This document shows positions 32,726 to 43,845 of a stretch of 64,000 bases of DNA, piece by piece. Position numbers and translations under genes: made by a program. Within the stretch, counting starts at the first letter, position 1. Every line of letters starts with the position of its first letter. Source of the stretch: Orientallactaga sibirica (lineage: Eukaryota; Chordata; Mammalia; Rodentia; Dipodidae); assembly GCA_036365145.1 (NCBI GenBank), contig JAEOAD010000024.1, positions 16,493,501-16,557,500 of the forward strand. The letters run 5' to 3'. The notes under the pieces are model-generated. The model worked only from the letters and a program-made list of their open reading frames with translations, searched no databases and had not been told where the DNA came from.

Positions 32726-32937
32726 AGTAGGGAAGAAAGCAAGGAGGGGAAGGCAGTTGGGATGAAATCAGGAGCTCACCCCCTGCTGGAAACAATGGAC
32801 TGGGGACTCAGTACATTCCACAGTTTTTCTGCAACCACATTAAGATTTACAAAAAAAGTCTAAGTTAAAAGAATAAATTAAATAAAATATCTCTGGTTTT
32901 AGGGGTTGACCATGGATAGCTACAGACTGGATGTTTG
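32726..32937. other. Unassigned interval
   Basis: Possibly the decayed continuation of the L1. No gene recognised. Confidence 0.4.
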
Positions 32938-33115
32938 TGTAATATATATATTACATTTGTGTTATATATATATAATATATACACATATATTATATCACAT
33001 ATAAGACAATATATGTAATATATATAACATATGTGTGTATGTTTGTGTATATATATATATATTTGCATGTATATATGTGTAGTGTACATGCATGTATACA
33101 TGTATGGGTGGGGAA
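32938..33115. repeat. Alternating TA/TG low-complexity tract
   Basis: Long alternating purine-pyrimidine sequence with many TATATA blocks, then TGTATG repeats. Confidence 0.85.
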
Positions 33116-33206
33116 GGTGTGTGGGTTTGCACACGCGTGTGTGGGTCTGCATGTGGAGGCCAGAGGTCAACACTGGGTATCTTCATTGTTCTCTACCTTA
33201 ATTTTT
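33116..33206 (-). mobile_element. B3-like SINE, part 1
   Basis: 'catgtggaggccagaggtca' is typical of the reverse B3 3' end. Interrupted by a B2; resumes at 33416. Confidence 0.65.
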
Positions 33207-33415
33207 TTTTAATTTATTTGATAAATAGAGAGAGAAAGAAGCAGAGAGGGAGAAAGAGAGAGAATGGGCACAGCAGGGCCTCCAACCACTGCAAACGAAC
33301 TCCAGATGCATGTGTCACCCAAGTGCATCTGGCTTACATGGGTACTGGGGAATCAAACCTGAGTCCTTAGGCTTCACAGAAAAGCACTTTAATCACGAAG
33401 CCATCTCTCCAAACC
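33207..33415 (-). mobile_element. B2-type SINE inserted in B3
   Basis: Reverse B2 flanked by ctctaccttaattttt at 33191-33206 and 33416-33431. Confidence 0.94.
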
Positions 33416-33470
33416 CTCTACCTTAATTTTTAAGAGCCTGGAGCTCACTAATTATACCACATTCACTATC
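33416..33470 (-). mobile_element. B3-like SINE, part 2
   Basis: 'gagcctggagctcactaatt' continues the interrupted B3. Confidence 0.6.
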
Positions 33471-33559
33471 TAGTTTGACGATGACTGGTTCAGTAAGCCA
33501 GAATCAGACCTTGGGAATCTTTGTTTTGGGGAGTTATATTGTTGTTGTTGTTTGTTTGT

Positions 33560-33807
33560 TTGTTTGTTTATTGATTTATTTGGAGAGAGACAGAGAGAGA
33601 GGGAGAGGAAGACAGATAGATATGGGCGCGCCAGCAGTCTCTCAGCTGCTGAGAACGAAATCCAGATGTGTGTGCCCCCTTGTGGGCAAGTGCAGCATTG
33701 TGCCCTTGCATCACTGCATCTGGCTAAACATGGGACCTGGAGATTGGAACCAGCGTTCTTAGACTTAGCAGGCAGGCGCCTTAACCGCTAAGCCATCTCT
33801 CCAGCCC
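33560..33807 (-). mobile_element. B2-type SINE, long-body variant
   Basis: Reverse long variant with 'cttgtgggcaagtgcagcat' in the extra block, ending 'gccatctctccagccc'. Starts in a (TTTG)n tail. Confidence 0.92.
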
Positions 33808-33814
33808 TGTTGTT

Positions 33815-34025
33815 GTTTTTAATGAGAGAGTGAGAGAGAGAATGGGTGTGCCAGAGCCTCCAGAAACTGCAATAGAACTCCAGACACATTCACCCCCTTG
33901 TGTGCATGTGCAACCTTGCACACTTACATCACTGTGCATCTGGCTTACATGGGACCTAGAGAGTCAAACATGAGTCCTTAGACTTCACAGGCAAGCACCT
34001 TAACCACTAAGCCATCTCTCCAGCC
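33815..34025 (-). mobile_element. B2-type SINE, long-body variant
   Basis: Second reverse long-variant copy directly after the first, containing 'tgtgcaaccttgcacactta'. Confidence 0.92.
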
Positions 34026-35090
34026 CAGGAACATTTGTTCTTAATGTTATTCAATGTAATTCCAAGTTACAGTTGCTTTGGGAATCCCTTCCCTAGACTC
34101 TCCATTGAGTGAGTGGGAAATCCAAGAAACTGTGCATTGTAAGATGCATCAGGCTGCAGTCATGGTAAGAGGAAAAGAGCAAAAGTGCATATTAAAATCA
34201 ATGAAATGCAACTTAACTGCAGTCATACCTTAGTTTAGGATCACCCTCATGTCTAGGGGGCACCCTAGTGAGAAGTGCTGTGGCTCTACCAGGGCACCTA
34301 CCATCCCATAGTTTTAAATCAGAAATACAGCTTGCCATGTCTGTGTTTTTATAATCCGAACAGAATACTGTAACTTTTTTTTGCAGAAACTCACTACACT
34401 ACATTGATTTTAATTGTCAATATAACCAATCTATCTTAGATAACATCAGGGCTACTTGATCAGGCTTTAGAAGGCTTTAACTCAAATTGTTATCAGCACA
34501 GGATGTGACCTTGAGGAAACTGCCACACTCCTGTGATTGATTGATATTTTATTTGTGAAGGGAAGCTAAAGCCAAAAGCGCCTTCTTGGATTTAAAATTC
34601 GATTTCTACTGTCCGTGTTCTTAAATTGCTTCTTACCTGTTCTGTACCCAGACAAGCAATCAGTCACTCTCTCTGGGATGCCCACTGTGTTAGCGCCCAT
34701 GCAGTCCTGAGTGGGGTCTCTGCTTTTTACTAGTTATGGACTTTCACTTTCAAGCCACCACCTAAGCCGTTCTCCTCATGGGACTTGGAACTGCCTGGCC
34801 CATTTTTTCTCATACAGAATTTTCTAGAATTCTTGATCATAGCTCCCATGTTGAAACAACAAATACAGACATCTAATGGTGGTCTTGACTGCACTACTTT
34901 TCCAGCACTTTGAGTAATTTTGCAGTATCCTATAGTTGAAGCTCTTGTGTTTGAAGAAACCAGAGCAGTATCTGTTCCCTGCAATAACTCTGACTAAGCA
35001 ACATTCAGTTTGGATCATTTCTTTGTCCAAATGCAACAATACAAAATGTACTGAGTTCATTTGTTTGGAATCATCAAAATGGCAGGGTTA
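34026..35090. other. Repeat-poor interval, no gene recognised
   Basis: About 1 kb. 34400-34560 loosely resembles an old DNA transposon, too weak to call. Overlapping minus frames at 34730-34984 and 34824-35060 have no recognisable domain. Confidence 0.45.
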
Positions 35091-35093
35091 GGG

Positions 35094-35362
35094 ATGGGAA
35101 GATGGCTCCGTTGGTAAAGTGCTCACCTCCCAACCGTGAGCATCCAAGTTTGATCCCCAAAATCCAACATACATACACGCACACATACATACATACATAC
35201 ATACATACATACATACATACATACGGCATGGCAGTGCATACCAGTAAGCCTAAAGTTGGGAAAGTGAAGACAAGCCATTTCCTGGGGCTTGCTGGCCAGC
35301 CAGTCTAGCCTAATTGGGAAGCTCCAGACCAATGAGAAACCCTGTCTCCAAAAAAGGGGTTA
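35094..35362 (+). mobile_element. B3-like SINE with internal (CATA)n
   Basis: tRNA-like head 'gggaagatggctccgttgg', (CATA)n at 35184-35224, then the B3 body 'gcttgctggccagccagtct' and 'ccaatgagaaaccctgtctc'. Confidence 0.82.
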
Positions 35363-35366
35363 AAGG

Positions 35367-35602
35367 GGGCTGGAAAGATGGCTTAGCAGTTGAGGTGTTT
35401 GCCAGCAAAGCCTAAGGACCCATGTTCTACTCTCCAAACCCCATGTAAGCCACATGCACAAAGTGATGCAAGCATGCAAGATCACACATGCACACAAGAT
35501 GGTACATGGATCTGGAGTTTGGTTGCAGTGGCTAGAGGCCCTGGTGCACCAATTCTCTCTCCCTCTCCTTCTTCCCCTCTCTCTCAAAAAAATTCAAAAA
35601 AA
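35367..35602 (+). mobile_element. B2-type SINE, long-body variant
   Basis: B2 head and CT tail with the extra block 'gatgcaagcatgcaagatca'. Confidence 0.9.
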
Positions 35603-35627
35603 CAGAGAGAGAGAGAGAGAAGGAGGA

Positions 35628-35676
35628 AGCCAAGCATCATGGCACACGCCTTTAATCCCAGCACTCAGGAGGATCA
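35628..35676 (+). mobile_element. B1-type SINE 5' fragment
   Basis: 'agccaagcatcatggcacac' to 'ctcaggaggatcat'. Only the first third of B1 is present. Confidence 0.8.
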
Positions 35677-35795
35677 TAATGTTTAACCTGATCCTAACAG
35701 GAAATCCAATCCAAGAAACCAGGCTATGGTGCACGCTGCACTGGCTTCTGTGCGCAAATCTTTCAATACTATGAAAGATGAAAGGCAGCAGGAGA

Positions 35796-35963
35796 GCTGG
35801 GCATGGTGGCGCACACCTTTAATCCCAGCACTCAGGAGGCAGAGGTAGGAGGACCACTGTGAGTTCGAGGCCACCCTGAGACTACATAGTGAATTCCAGG
35901 TCAGCCTGGGCTAGAGTGAGACCCTCCCTCAAAAAAAAAAAAAACAAAAAAAAAAAAAAAAAA
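35796..35963 (+). mobile_element. B1-type SINE with target-site duplication
   Basis: Complete B1. 'gcagcaggag' flanks it on both sides. Confidence 0.93.
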
Positions 35964-36253
35964 AAGCAGCAGGAGCTTTTCTAGATTAAGGGAAACTAAA
36001 GAGGCATGGCAGCCAAATGCAAGGCTGGCTCCTTTCTACATTCCTGGATTGGGGAAAGAAAAGCAATTAAAAAGGATATTTCTGAGACAAGTAGTAAAAA
36101 ATAAATATAGACAACATTAAATTTCTTGGCGCTATGAGTTGTTATGGGAGGAATGAAAATGTCCTTATTTTGGAAAGATACATGTCTCCACGTTTCAAGT
36201 TGGTTTCCCATTTAATGAAGGAGACAGTGCAAATGTTTCAAAATGTATGTGTG

Positions 36254-36407
36254 GGGCTGGAGAGATAGATTAGCAGTTAAGCACTTGCCTGTGAAGCCTA
36301 AGGACTCTGGTTCAAGGTTTGATTCCCCATTTAAGCCAGATGCCAAGGTGGCAAGGTGGCGCATATGTCTGGAGTTCATTTGCAGTGGCTGGAGGCCCTG
36401 GCATGCC

Positions 36408-36454
<47 letters not shown>

Positions 36455-36505
36455 TTTCTCTCTCTGTCTGTTGCTAATAAATAAATAAAAATAAACAATT
36501 TTTTT
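36254..36505 (+). mobile_element. B2-type SINE with target-site duplication
   Basis: B2 with a 20-unit CT tract and a short 'ggcaaggtggc' duplication. aaatgtatgtgtg lies at 36241-36253 and 36506-36518. Confidence 0.94.
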
Positions 36506-36559
36506 AAATGTATGTGTGTATGTGCGTGTGTGGTATGTGGTATGGTGAAAGTATTATGT

Positions 36560-36897
36560 GAGTATAGTGAATGTGTGTGTGTGTGTGTACAGATGCCCAC
36601 ACATCCTGTGCACATGCAAGCAGAGGCCAGAGAAAAACGTCAAGTGTTTTCTTCTATCCCTCTTCCACTATTTCCTTGAGACAGGGTCTCTCATTGAACC
36701 TGGAGCTGCCAGTGAAACCCAGAGATTCTCCTGTATCTGCCCCGAAGCCACACAGACACACACAAGACTATGTTACAAAGATATGTGACTATGCCTGGTT
36801 TTTTAGGTGGGTGCTAGGCATCAAACTCAGACCTCCGCAGGTTATCATGTTTGCATGGTAAGCGATCTTACTCACTGAACCATCTAGTCAGCTCCAG
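36560..36897 (-). mobile_element. B3-like SINE, nearly full length
   Basis: Reverse B3: TG-rich start, 'gcagaggccagag', 'gagacagggtctctcattga', 'ggtgggtgctaggcatcaaa' and end 'ctgaaccatctagtcagctcc'. Confidence 0.82.
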
Positions 36898-36904
36898 CTT
36901 TCAT

Positions 36905-37084
36905 TGTTTTTTTCTTAATTTAATTTATTGGGGGGGTGCATGCCAGAGCCTTTAGCCACTGCAAACAAACTCCAGACACAAGTGCCACTTCGTGCAACTG
37001 GCTTATGTGGGTGCTGAGTAATTGAACCTGGGTCCTTGGGCTTCTCAGGTAAGTGCCTTAACCACTAAGCCATCTCTCCAGCCC
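36905..37084 (-). mobile_element. B2-type SINE
   Basis: Reverse B2 ending 'taagccatctctccagcccc'. The CT tract is replaced by a G run. Confidence 0.9.
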
Positions 37085-37212
37085 CAAATTAACATTTTTA
37101 ATACAAAAGTTAGAGCTAATGTATATAGAAGTAGATCATGATTATAGCACTTAATGTAATAAATTATAACATCATGATCTTTATCCTCATTGAAAAAAAT
37201 AAAGTAAAAAAG

Positions 37213-37399
37213 GGCTGGAAAGATGGCTTAGTGGTTAAGGTGCTTGGCTGTGAAGCCTAAGGACCCATGTTTGACTCTCCAGATCCCATGTAAGCCAGAC
37301 ACACAAAGGTGAGATAAGCACAAGACCACACATGCCCACTAGGTGTCTCAAATGTCTGGAGCACAATTGCGATGGCTAAGGCCCTGATATGCCAATTCA

Positions 37400-37437
<38 letters not shown>

Positions 37438-37445
37438 ATATATAT
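37213..37445 (+). mobile_element. B2-type SINE, long-body variant
   Basis: B2 head, extra block 'agcacaagaccacacatgcc', CT tract. Confidence 0.9.
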
Positions 37446-37598
37446 ACACATTAAAGTAACAATAAGAATCACTGTTTTGCTCACCAAAGTGCTGAGAAGA
37501 AACAGTGGAGCGTTCAGTACTAAGTAAAACGTCTCTATCACACCCTCCAAGGCTCAGAAACCACTGTGGAAGAGATGGCTAAAAGACTGTAGGAACCA

Positions 37599-37790
37599 GG
37601 GCTGGAGAGATGACTTAGCTGTTAAGGCACCTGCCGGCAAAGCCAAAGGACCCAGGTTCAATTCCCCAGGACCCATATAAGCCATATGCACAAGGTGGAG
37701 CATGCATCTGAAGTTTATTTGCTGTGGCTGGAGGCCCTGGCATGCCCTCTCTCTCTCTCTCTCTCATAATAATAATTTTTGTTTGAAATG
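37599..37790 (+). mobile_element. B2-type SINE
   Basis: Complete B2. 'gtaggaacca' and 'gtaagaacca' flank it. Confidence 0.92.
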
Positions 37791-37799
37791 TAAGAACCA

Positions 37800-38010
37800 A
37801 AGAAAGGGGAGGAATGCTTACAATACTGTCTTCCAGACACAGTGGCCTTGTAGCCTTGACATTCATGACCTCACAGTGACTGACACTACCTACACAAGAC
37901 CTGCATAGTAGAAGAGGGGCGGGGGGAAACAATAACATCAAAATAGAAGAGACAATAGTTGGCAAAAAGGGATTTAATAGAAGAGGAAAGGGGAGAAGAA
38001 CCTAGGAAAT
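37800..38010 (+). mobile_element. L1 3'-terminal fragment
   Basis: Collinear with 24806-25066 and 53826-54090 ('acactacctacacaagacct', 'aacatcaaaatagaagagac'). Confidence 0.6.
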
Positions 38011-38034
38011 TACTAAGGAGTACTAATAGATGTG

Positions 38035-38333
38035 TCTGTGCCAATGTTTCCAGAGAGGATTAACTAAGAGAAGAGACTGGCTTGAATGTGGGTGATGCCC
38101 ACTCCATGCAATGAAAGGGACGGAATGAGGAAGCCTTGAGTGCAGACATTCTTTCTGCTTCCTGGATGCTGTGAGGTTCACATTCCGGCTGCCTTGATAG
38201 TCTGTCTCTCCACACGCCCAGAGGAGCTGGCCAGTCATGGTTTGAAACCATGACCCAAAATAAACAGTTCTCTGTTTTAGGTTGTTTCTCAAGCATTTGT
38301 CACAGTGACAAAATGTCTGACTAACAAATCCTT
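38035..38333 (+). mobile_element. URR1-like non-autonomous DNA transposon
   Basis: Matches the remembered rodent URR1/Charlie pattern: 'cagagaggattaactaagag', 'aaaataaacagttctc' and end 'tgtcacagtgacaaaatgtc'. Diverged; edges approximate. Confidence 0.6.
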
Positions 38334-40150
38334 CAGCTTGTAATATTCTACTATTAAATAGAAAACATACCACTGATATAGCCCAGTCCCCAGCACCTGC
38401 TGAAACTGGGGCCTTGGCCACCAGCATCTTGCCTGACAGAAGGCATCTTCGGGACCCACTCACACCCTCACATTCAACCTATCTATAATGGGGGAAAAGT
38501 TATTTGGACTAATATGAAATCAAGCAAGTAGAGGCAAAATACTTAAGATTCTGCTGCCTCTAAAAATCATATTATTGCCTCACAGAGTAATGTGCCCTTT
38601 CTTTTACTAAAGGTAGTTACAGAAAGTTGTGTTTAAAACAATTTTGCTCTCCAATGTCAAGCTCCCACTGCATTCTATTGTTGAACATTTAAGATGTTGA
38701 ATATAAATAACCTTAACTCTTACAGACTATGTATAAGTCTCTGCCTCTTTCTTGGTTTCTGATCCTCCACGTATTTGATTGATAGCTGTTATTAGATGCC
38801 ACTCCCAAGCACTTTTAGAGAGACACACAGTGTGAAAATCCTTGTAAATAAGTTTAAAAGAAAACAGCATAGTGGTTTTAAAAAATGCCTTGGAACTAGA
38901 GATGTCGGCTGCATAACATTACAAATGTACTAAATGGCTACAGAATTGTATGTTGATTGAAAATGCTCAACTTAATATTAGATGGATTTTACCCCAATTT
39001 CTTATAAACTACAGCATAATTGCAGCCAATAGCATACAGTCGGCAACCACATAATCATTCCATTCATCTCATTTTCCCGGAGGTATATGGAAGGAAAATG
39101 GATCTCTCTCCTGACATCTGTATTGTGGCTTCCTTGCAATCATGTCCCTGGGTTCATAATTTTCTATCACTCAGTTTATTTTGTAAATCCTTGAACAATC
39201 TGTGAGGCCCATGGTTTCTAAGTCAGCCTGGCTTCTGGACTCAGAATTATTTTTTTCTGATAACATTTTTCATAGTCTATGTGTCACTCAGTAAGGACAT
39301 AAATCAAACCAGCTGTTGTGGTCAAAGTTGAGTAAGAGGTCTGGGGCCTACAACACACTGTTCCCTCTCAGGCTCCCCACCATCCCAACGGGCCACAAAG
39401 CTCACCAAGAGAAAAAAGACTTCATGTGATATTTCTAGACAACCACAACTAAAAATGTTATCTGAGTTCCCGTGTTCCAGATAACTACCTCCCTCCTCGT
39501 CGTCACTCACCTCTCAGGAGATGGAGGTCTTCTAAAATAGAATATAGTTCACCCTCCCCCAGTTACCTTTGCTGAAAATTACTCATGGTGGCAGTTTGTA
39601 ACAACTTCTAAGGAATGGTTATGCAATGGAATGTGGGCTAAGATATCATTAATAAATAATTAACTGACAGGTTCTTGGAAAACTATAGAATAAAAATGAT
39701 TTTTCTATAAACCACTGACTCATTTTGATTAAGCCAGCTAATAAAGTGCTTCAGCTTAATAAAGGATGGAAATGACATTTCCCCATTTTTAATTAGCGTT
39801 TTAATTCAGCTGTGTCAATGAACATGACAAGTCTTAGACACACTTAGAGCTTTAATTCTTTGATTGGTGTTTTAATTCAGCTCTGTCAACCAAAATGACA
39901 TGTTTTAGAAAGATATGCTCATATTGTATGTTCATGGTTTCTGAACACATGAGCTTCTGTGTATTAATTAGGGTATATGGGGTCATAGACTCCAACATTG
40001 TATCTTTATTTTCTATAGAGGGGCCACAGAAAGCTAATCTAGTCTCCAATTGCTGGGCAAGCAATAGAACTTAATGAGTAATCCCACGTGTTAGAAAGTG
40101 GTTTAAAAGCATGTAGAATAATTGACCTAAGTTAAGTACAGTGGTGCACA
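38334..40150. other. Longest repeat-free interval; candidate conserved non-coding sequence
   Basis: About 1.8 kb in which I recognise no SINE, L1 or LTR. No exon is recognised; the frame at 38023-38463 (minus) lies partly in the URR1-like element. 39780-39910 contains ATTA-rich, homeodomain-like sequence and a diverged 41-bp direct repeat. Any regulatory role is inference. Confidence 0.4.
39798..39909. repeat. Diverged 41-bp direct repeat, 71-bp period
   Basis: 39798-39838 and 39869-39909 both read 'gttttaattcagct[g/c]tgtcaa...atgaca...ttaga'. About eight mismatches. Confidence 0.8.
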
Positions 40151-40152
40151 CT

Positions 40153-40338
40153 TGTGGTTGTATGAATGTAAAATGTCCCCCATAGTCTCATGTGTTTGTG
40201 ATTAAGCCTCATACTTAATGTCTAGCTGGTAAACCTTTGCAGGAGAGCCTTGCTGGAGGAGGTATGTCACTGGGAATGCATCTTTGGTCTATATAGTCCA
40301 GCCCACCTTACCTTCCTGCCTCTTGGTGTGGAGATGTT
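40153..40338 (+). mobile_element. MaLR-like LTR, 3'-truncated
   Basis: 'gtaaaatgtcccccatagtc', 'agagccttgctggaggaggt' and 'tatagtccagcccacctta' keep MaLR order. The downstream half is missing. Confidence 0.78.
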
Positions 40339-40458
40339 ACACCCAGCTGGAATTACAGGCAAGCACCACCAAGCCTAGCTTTTTTTTACTGATTCTTAAA
40401 CACGCCACTTGATTGGAGTATAAATAAGTGTGTCATGATAAAAATTACCATAATTTTT

Positions 40459-40620
40459 TTAAAGCTGGGTGTGGCTCATGCCTTTAATCCCAGCACTCGT
40501 GAGGCAGAGGTAGGAGGATCGCCGTGAGTTTGAGGCCATCCTGAGACTACATAGTGAATTCCAGGTCAGCCTGGACCAGAGTGAGACCCTACCTCGAAGA
40601 AACAAAAAAAAAAAAAAAAA
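40459..40620 (+). mobile_element. B1-type SINE with target-site duplication
   Basis: Complete B1 flanked by 'ttaccataattttt' at both ends (about 40445-40458 and 40624-40637). Confidence 0.94.
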
Positions 40621-40639
40621 AAGTTACCATAATTTTTGT

Positions 40640-40925
40640 GTGTGCATATGTGTGATATGCCTACATATGTGTGCTTGGATGTATACAGGTGCACATGTGC
40701 ATATATGTGTGTGCACATGTGGAGGCCAGAGGACAACCTCAAGTGTCATTCTCAGGTACATGACCCACCTCTTTGGGAGACAGACTCTCTCACAGCCTTG
40801 GAGCTCACCAATTAGGCCAGAAGGGCTAGCCAGTGAGCACCGGGGCACTGTTTCTGCCTTCCCAGTGCCAGGGTTAAAGGGATGTGCCTCCATAACCAGC
40901 AGCTTTATGCGGCTGTTGAAGATCC
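40640..40925 (-). mobile_element. B3-like SINE
   Basis: Reverse B3: TG-rich start, 'tggaggccagaggacaacct', 'ggagacagactctctcacag', 'gccagggttaaagggatgtg'. Confidence 0.78.
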
Positions 40926-40959
40926 AGCTCAAGTCCTCATGCTTGTCCTCTGACAAGAA

Positions 40960-41075
40960 AGTGCAATGAGTTCCATTACACAGCTAAGAAAATTTAGCCC
41001 CAGGTAAATGACTTATCCAAGTCACATAAGCTAGTGGCAAAATTCTGAAATAATAGCTCTTAATGCATTCACATG
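40960..41075 (+). mobile_element. MIR relic
   Basis: 'tacacagctaagaaaattta' and 'aatgacttatccaagtcaca' followed by 'agctagtggc' match the MIR core and 3' half. Confidence 0.62.
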
Positions 41076-41269
41076 GTTTTAAAACAAAGGATACATAGCT
41101 CCATCTTGCATGTGCCTAATAAAACAAGACAGAATTCTCAGGGGAACAGAAGGGTGTGTGTATATATAATAAGCCTGTATCCACAGAACTAAGCGCTAAA
41201 TCCTCCCAATTTGCCTACTGATGGGTAGCTTTGTTATTCATCGTGGGCCCCTCAGACCATACTGAGCAG

Positions 41270-41510
41270 TTTATACTAATGAGGTAGCTCAAAACAGGGG
41301 CTGGACATGCCCCCTCCAAAAACTCTATGGGATTGGAAGGTGGGGCTTTGAGCCACATAAAGCAGCCCTGTCTCCAGGAAGGCATGACAGGCGGTGCAGA
41401 GTGAAGTCAACCATGAGCCAGTGACACTATTGATCCTGCCTGGATAATGAAGCCTTTCTAAAAATGCTGGACACTTAGGGTCTGGTGAGCTTACCTAGTA
41501 GGATACAGGT
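41270..41510 (+). mobile_element. Possible decayed LTR (old mammalian type)
   Basis: 'gcctggataatgaagccttt' with 'ctaaaaatgctggacactta' recalls an old ERVL/ERV1 LTR. The match is from memory and weak. Confidence 0.35.
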
Positions 41511-41571
41511 GAAAGAAAGAAAGAAGAAAGAAAAAATGAATGAAAGAAAGAGAAAGAGAGAGAGAGAGAGA

Positions 41572-41628
<57 letters not shown>

Positions 41629-41641
41629 GAGAAAGAGGGAG
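41511..41641. repeat. (GAAA)n purine-rich tract
   Basis: GAAA units from about 41511, with one T near 41538 and a short GA block. Confidence 0.92.
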
Positions 41642-42084
41642 GTAAATCAGCATATTGGACATTTTATGCTTTCAATGTGTAATTTCCTGGATGGGGGGGC
41701 GGGGGTAAAAGCCTGATAACATGCCTGTGTGTTCGTGTACTTATTAAATAAATGTCAAAGATGCTATCAAAAGGTTTAACACTAAAAGAAATTATAAAGT
41801 TAATAAACAGGCAATAGTAGTTTGATATGTACATCTTTTCAAGGGTGTTCTTATAACAACAAAGTCTGCCTCTAGAAGGAAATTAAACTGTGACACTACA
41901 GACAATGAACAAAAACAAGAGGAACAAGGCAAAAGAAATGAATAGTAGCTGTGACCAGCATGATACGGTTAGGGGCTCCATAAATGCAGGTCTGACAGAC
42001 ACACAAAACAACATGTATGAAAGCATTGGCATGGGCATGTTTCTGGAACCATCAGGAAAATTATTTCAAATGCATTAAAACTGT
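41642..42084. other. Unassigned interval
   Basis: No gene or repeat recognised. Confidence 0.4.
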
Positions 42085-42240
42085 TACTGGCTAAAGAGAT
42101 TGTTCAGTGATTAAGAGTATTTCCTGTTCAAGTATGAGGACCTGCAGAGGCCTGACAGACAGCTGAAGCCCAAGCCCCAGAACCCACACGAATAATTAGG
42201 TGAGACCATGTGCATCTGTAACCCCAGTCACAAATGACAG
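42085..42240 (+). mobile_element. B3-like SINE fragment
   Basis: 'ggctaaagagattgttcagt' head and 'aagtatgaggacctgcag'. The body is diverged and followed by the purine tract. Confidence 0.55.
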
Positions 42241-42299
42241 CAGAGATCCAGGAACTGAGACTTGCCAGACCTCAGATTAAGGAAGAAAGAAAGGAAGGC

Positions 42300-42620
42300 A
42301 GGAAGGGAGGGAAAGGGAAGGGGGAAAGAAAGAGAAGAAAAGGGGAGGGGAGGGGAGGAGGGGAGGGGGGAGGGAGGGGAGGGGAGGGGAGGGAGGGAGG
42401 GAGGGAGGGGAGGGGAGGGGGGAGGGGAGGGGAGGGGAGAGGAGGGGGGAGGGGAGGAGGAGAGGAGAGGAGGAGGAGAGAGAGGAGGAGAGGAGAGGAG
42501 AGGAGAGGAGGAGGAGAGGAAAGGAAAGGAAAGGAAAGGAAAGGAAAGGAAAGGAAAGGAAAGGAAAGGAAAGGAAAGGAAAGGAAAGGAAAGGAAAGGA
42601 AAGGAAAGGAAAGGAGAAAA
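42300..42620. repeat. Uninterrupted 321-nt homopurine tract
   Basis: No pyrimidine at all. Unit composition shifts from GGGGA/GGGA on the left through AGGAGG to regular GGAAA on the right. Long reading frames here are artefacts of the repeat. Confidence 0.97.
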
Positions 42621-43233
42621 CCACAAGTTCCTGGATCAGTAAGAGACTCCAGGTCAAATAAGAATGGTAGAAAAGCAATTCACCCAACATTATACTCTGG
42701 TCTCTACAATGAGTGTACCCCACTGCATGTCAGTGACTGCATGGACACATACATGTGTATATGCCACACACATGAACACACACACATGTGCATGTCAAAA
42801 AAAAACTTCTTACCAGTGAGTATGTTTTATTCTGCGTCTCCAATGTACCTGGCACAAATAAATAACAATGAATAACTCCTGACTCATGAATTGATTCTAC
42901 TTGGCACTATACTGCTTTATAAGTGGTATTAATAAAGGTTTTCAATTTTTGTTGTGGTTTGCAAGTATTGTTAAGCGTGGAGCATTCCATTCCAGTTAAG
43001 CTGGTTAAGAGGAAACTTGTATACTGGGTTCAAGATATTCAAATCTACTAAGAATATTTAATGATAATACATCTCATATATCATAGTCTTTATTTTCAAC
43101 ATTATTAATGTTAATTTCACAATTAAGTCTTAAACCTAGATTTCCCACTACTTCATATTTTCCTCACAAATACTGTCACATAACTGACCTCCACTCAGAC
43201 ATATTTAACCAAACTGTTTAATTTTCTTAAAAT
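42621..43233. other. Unassigned AT-rich interval
   Basis: No gene or repeat recognised. Confidence 0.4.
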
Positions 43234-43358
43234 AGTATTTATTGCCAGGTATGGTGATGCACACCTTTAATCCCAGCACTTGGGAAGCAGAGGTAGGAGT
43301 ATTGCCATGAGTTCAAGGCTAGGGTGAAACCCTACCTCAAAAAAAAAAAAAAAAAAGG
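43234..43358 (+). mobile_element. B1-type SINE, internally deleted
   Basis: The B1 middle (the 'ccctgagactacatagtg' region) is missing. agtatttatt at 43224-43233 and 43359-43368 is the target-site duplication. Confidence 0.9.
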
Positions 43359-43419
43359 AGTATTTATTATAGGTATAGCATATATACTTCCACCATAGAG
43401 AAATAAACATTTTCTATTT

Positions 43420-43577
43420 AAAAAAAAAACTTTGGGGTTTTTTGGTAGAGTCTTGTTCTAGCCCAGGCTGACCTAGAATTCACTATGTAGTCTCAGGATG
43501 GCCCCAAACTCACTGCAGTCCTCCTACCTCAGCCTCCCAAGTGCTGGAATTAAAGGTGTGCACCACCATGAACGGCT
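43420..43577 (-). mobile_element. B1-type SINE
   Basis: Reverse B1 ending 'gtgtgcaccaccatgaacgg'. Confidence 0.9.
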
Positions 43578-43845
43578 TAAAGAAAATTTTTACTTAATAA
43601 TATTGAGCAAAAAAAAAGGTCATGTGAGGAACCTCATACCTTGTAATGTTAGCAACTAAAGCAACATGAAAATAATGTGGCTTAAAATACCTATTTATGT
43701 TACTTAATAAGGTTTCTTCAACCTTTATTTTTAAAAATATAAATATCAGCATTGATGTTCCCTGTTAACTTTTTATAAGATTGCTCCTGTGATTTTTAAA
43801 AATATTGGAATACAATTAAAGCTGCATGAACAAATTGCTTCCAAG
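43578..43845. other. Unassigned AT-rich interval
   Basis: No gene or repeat recognised. Confidence 0.4.

Noticed and set aside
35184..35224. Regular short repeats as a possible CRISPR-like array
   Set aside because: It is a (CATA)n microsatellite inside a SINE; there are no spacers, and the genome is eukaryotic.
38023..38463. 146-residue minus-strand frame
   Set aside because: Most of it lies inside a URR1-like repeat.
42228..42875. Long open frames of up to 213 residues on both strands
   Set aside because: They are products of the purine tract (Gly/Arg/Lys/Glu or Ser/Pro/Phe low-complexity peptides), not genes.
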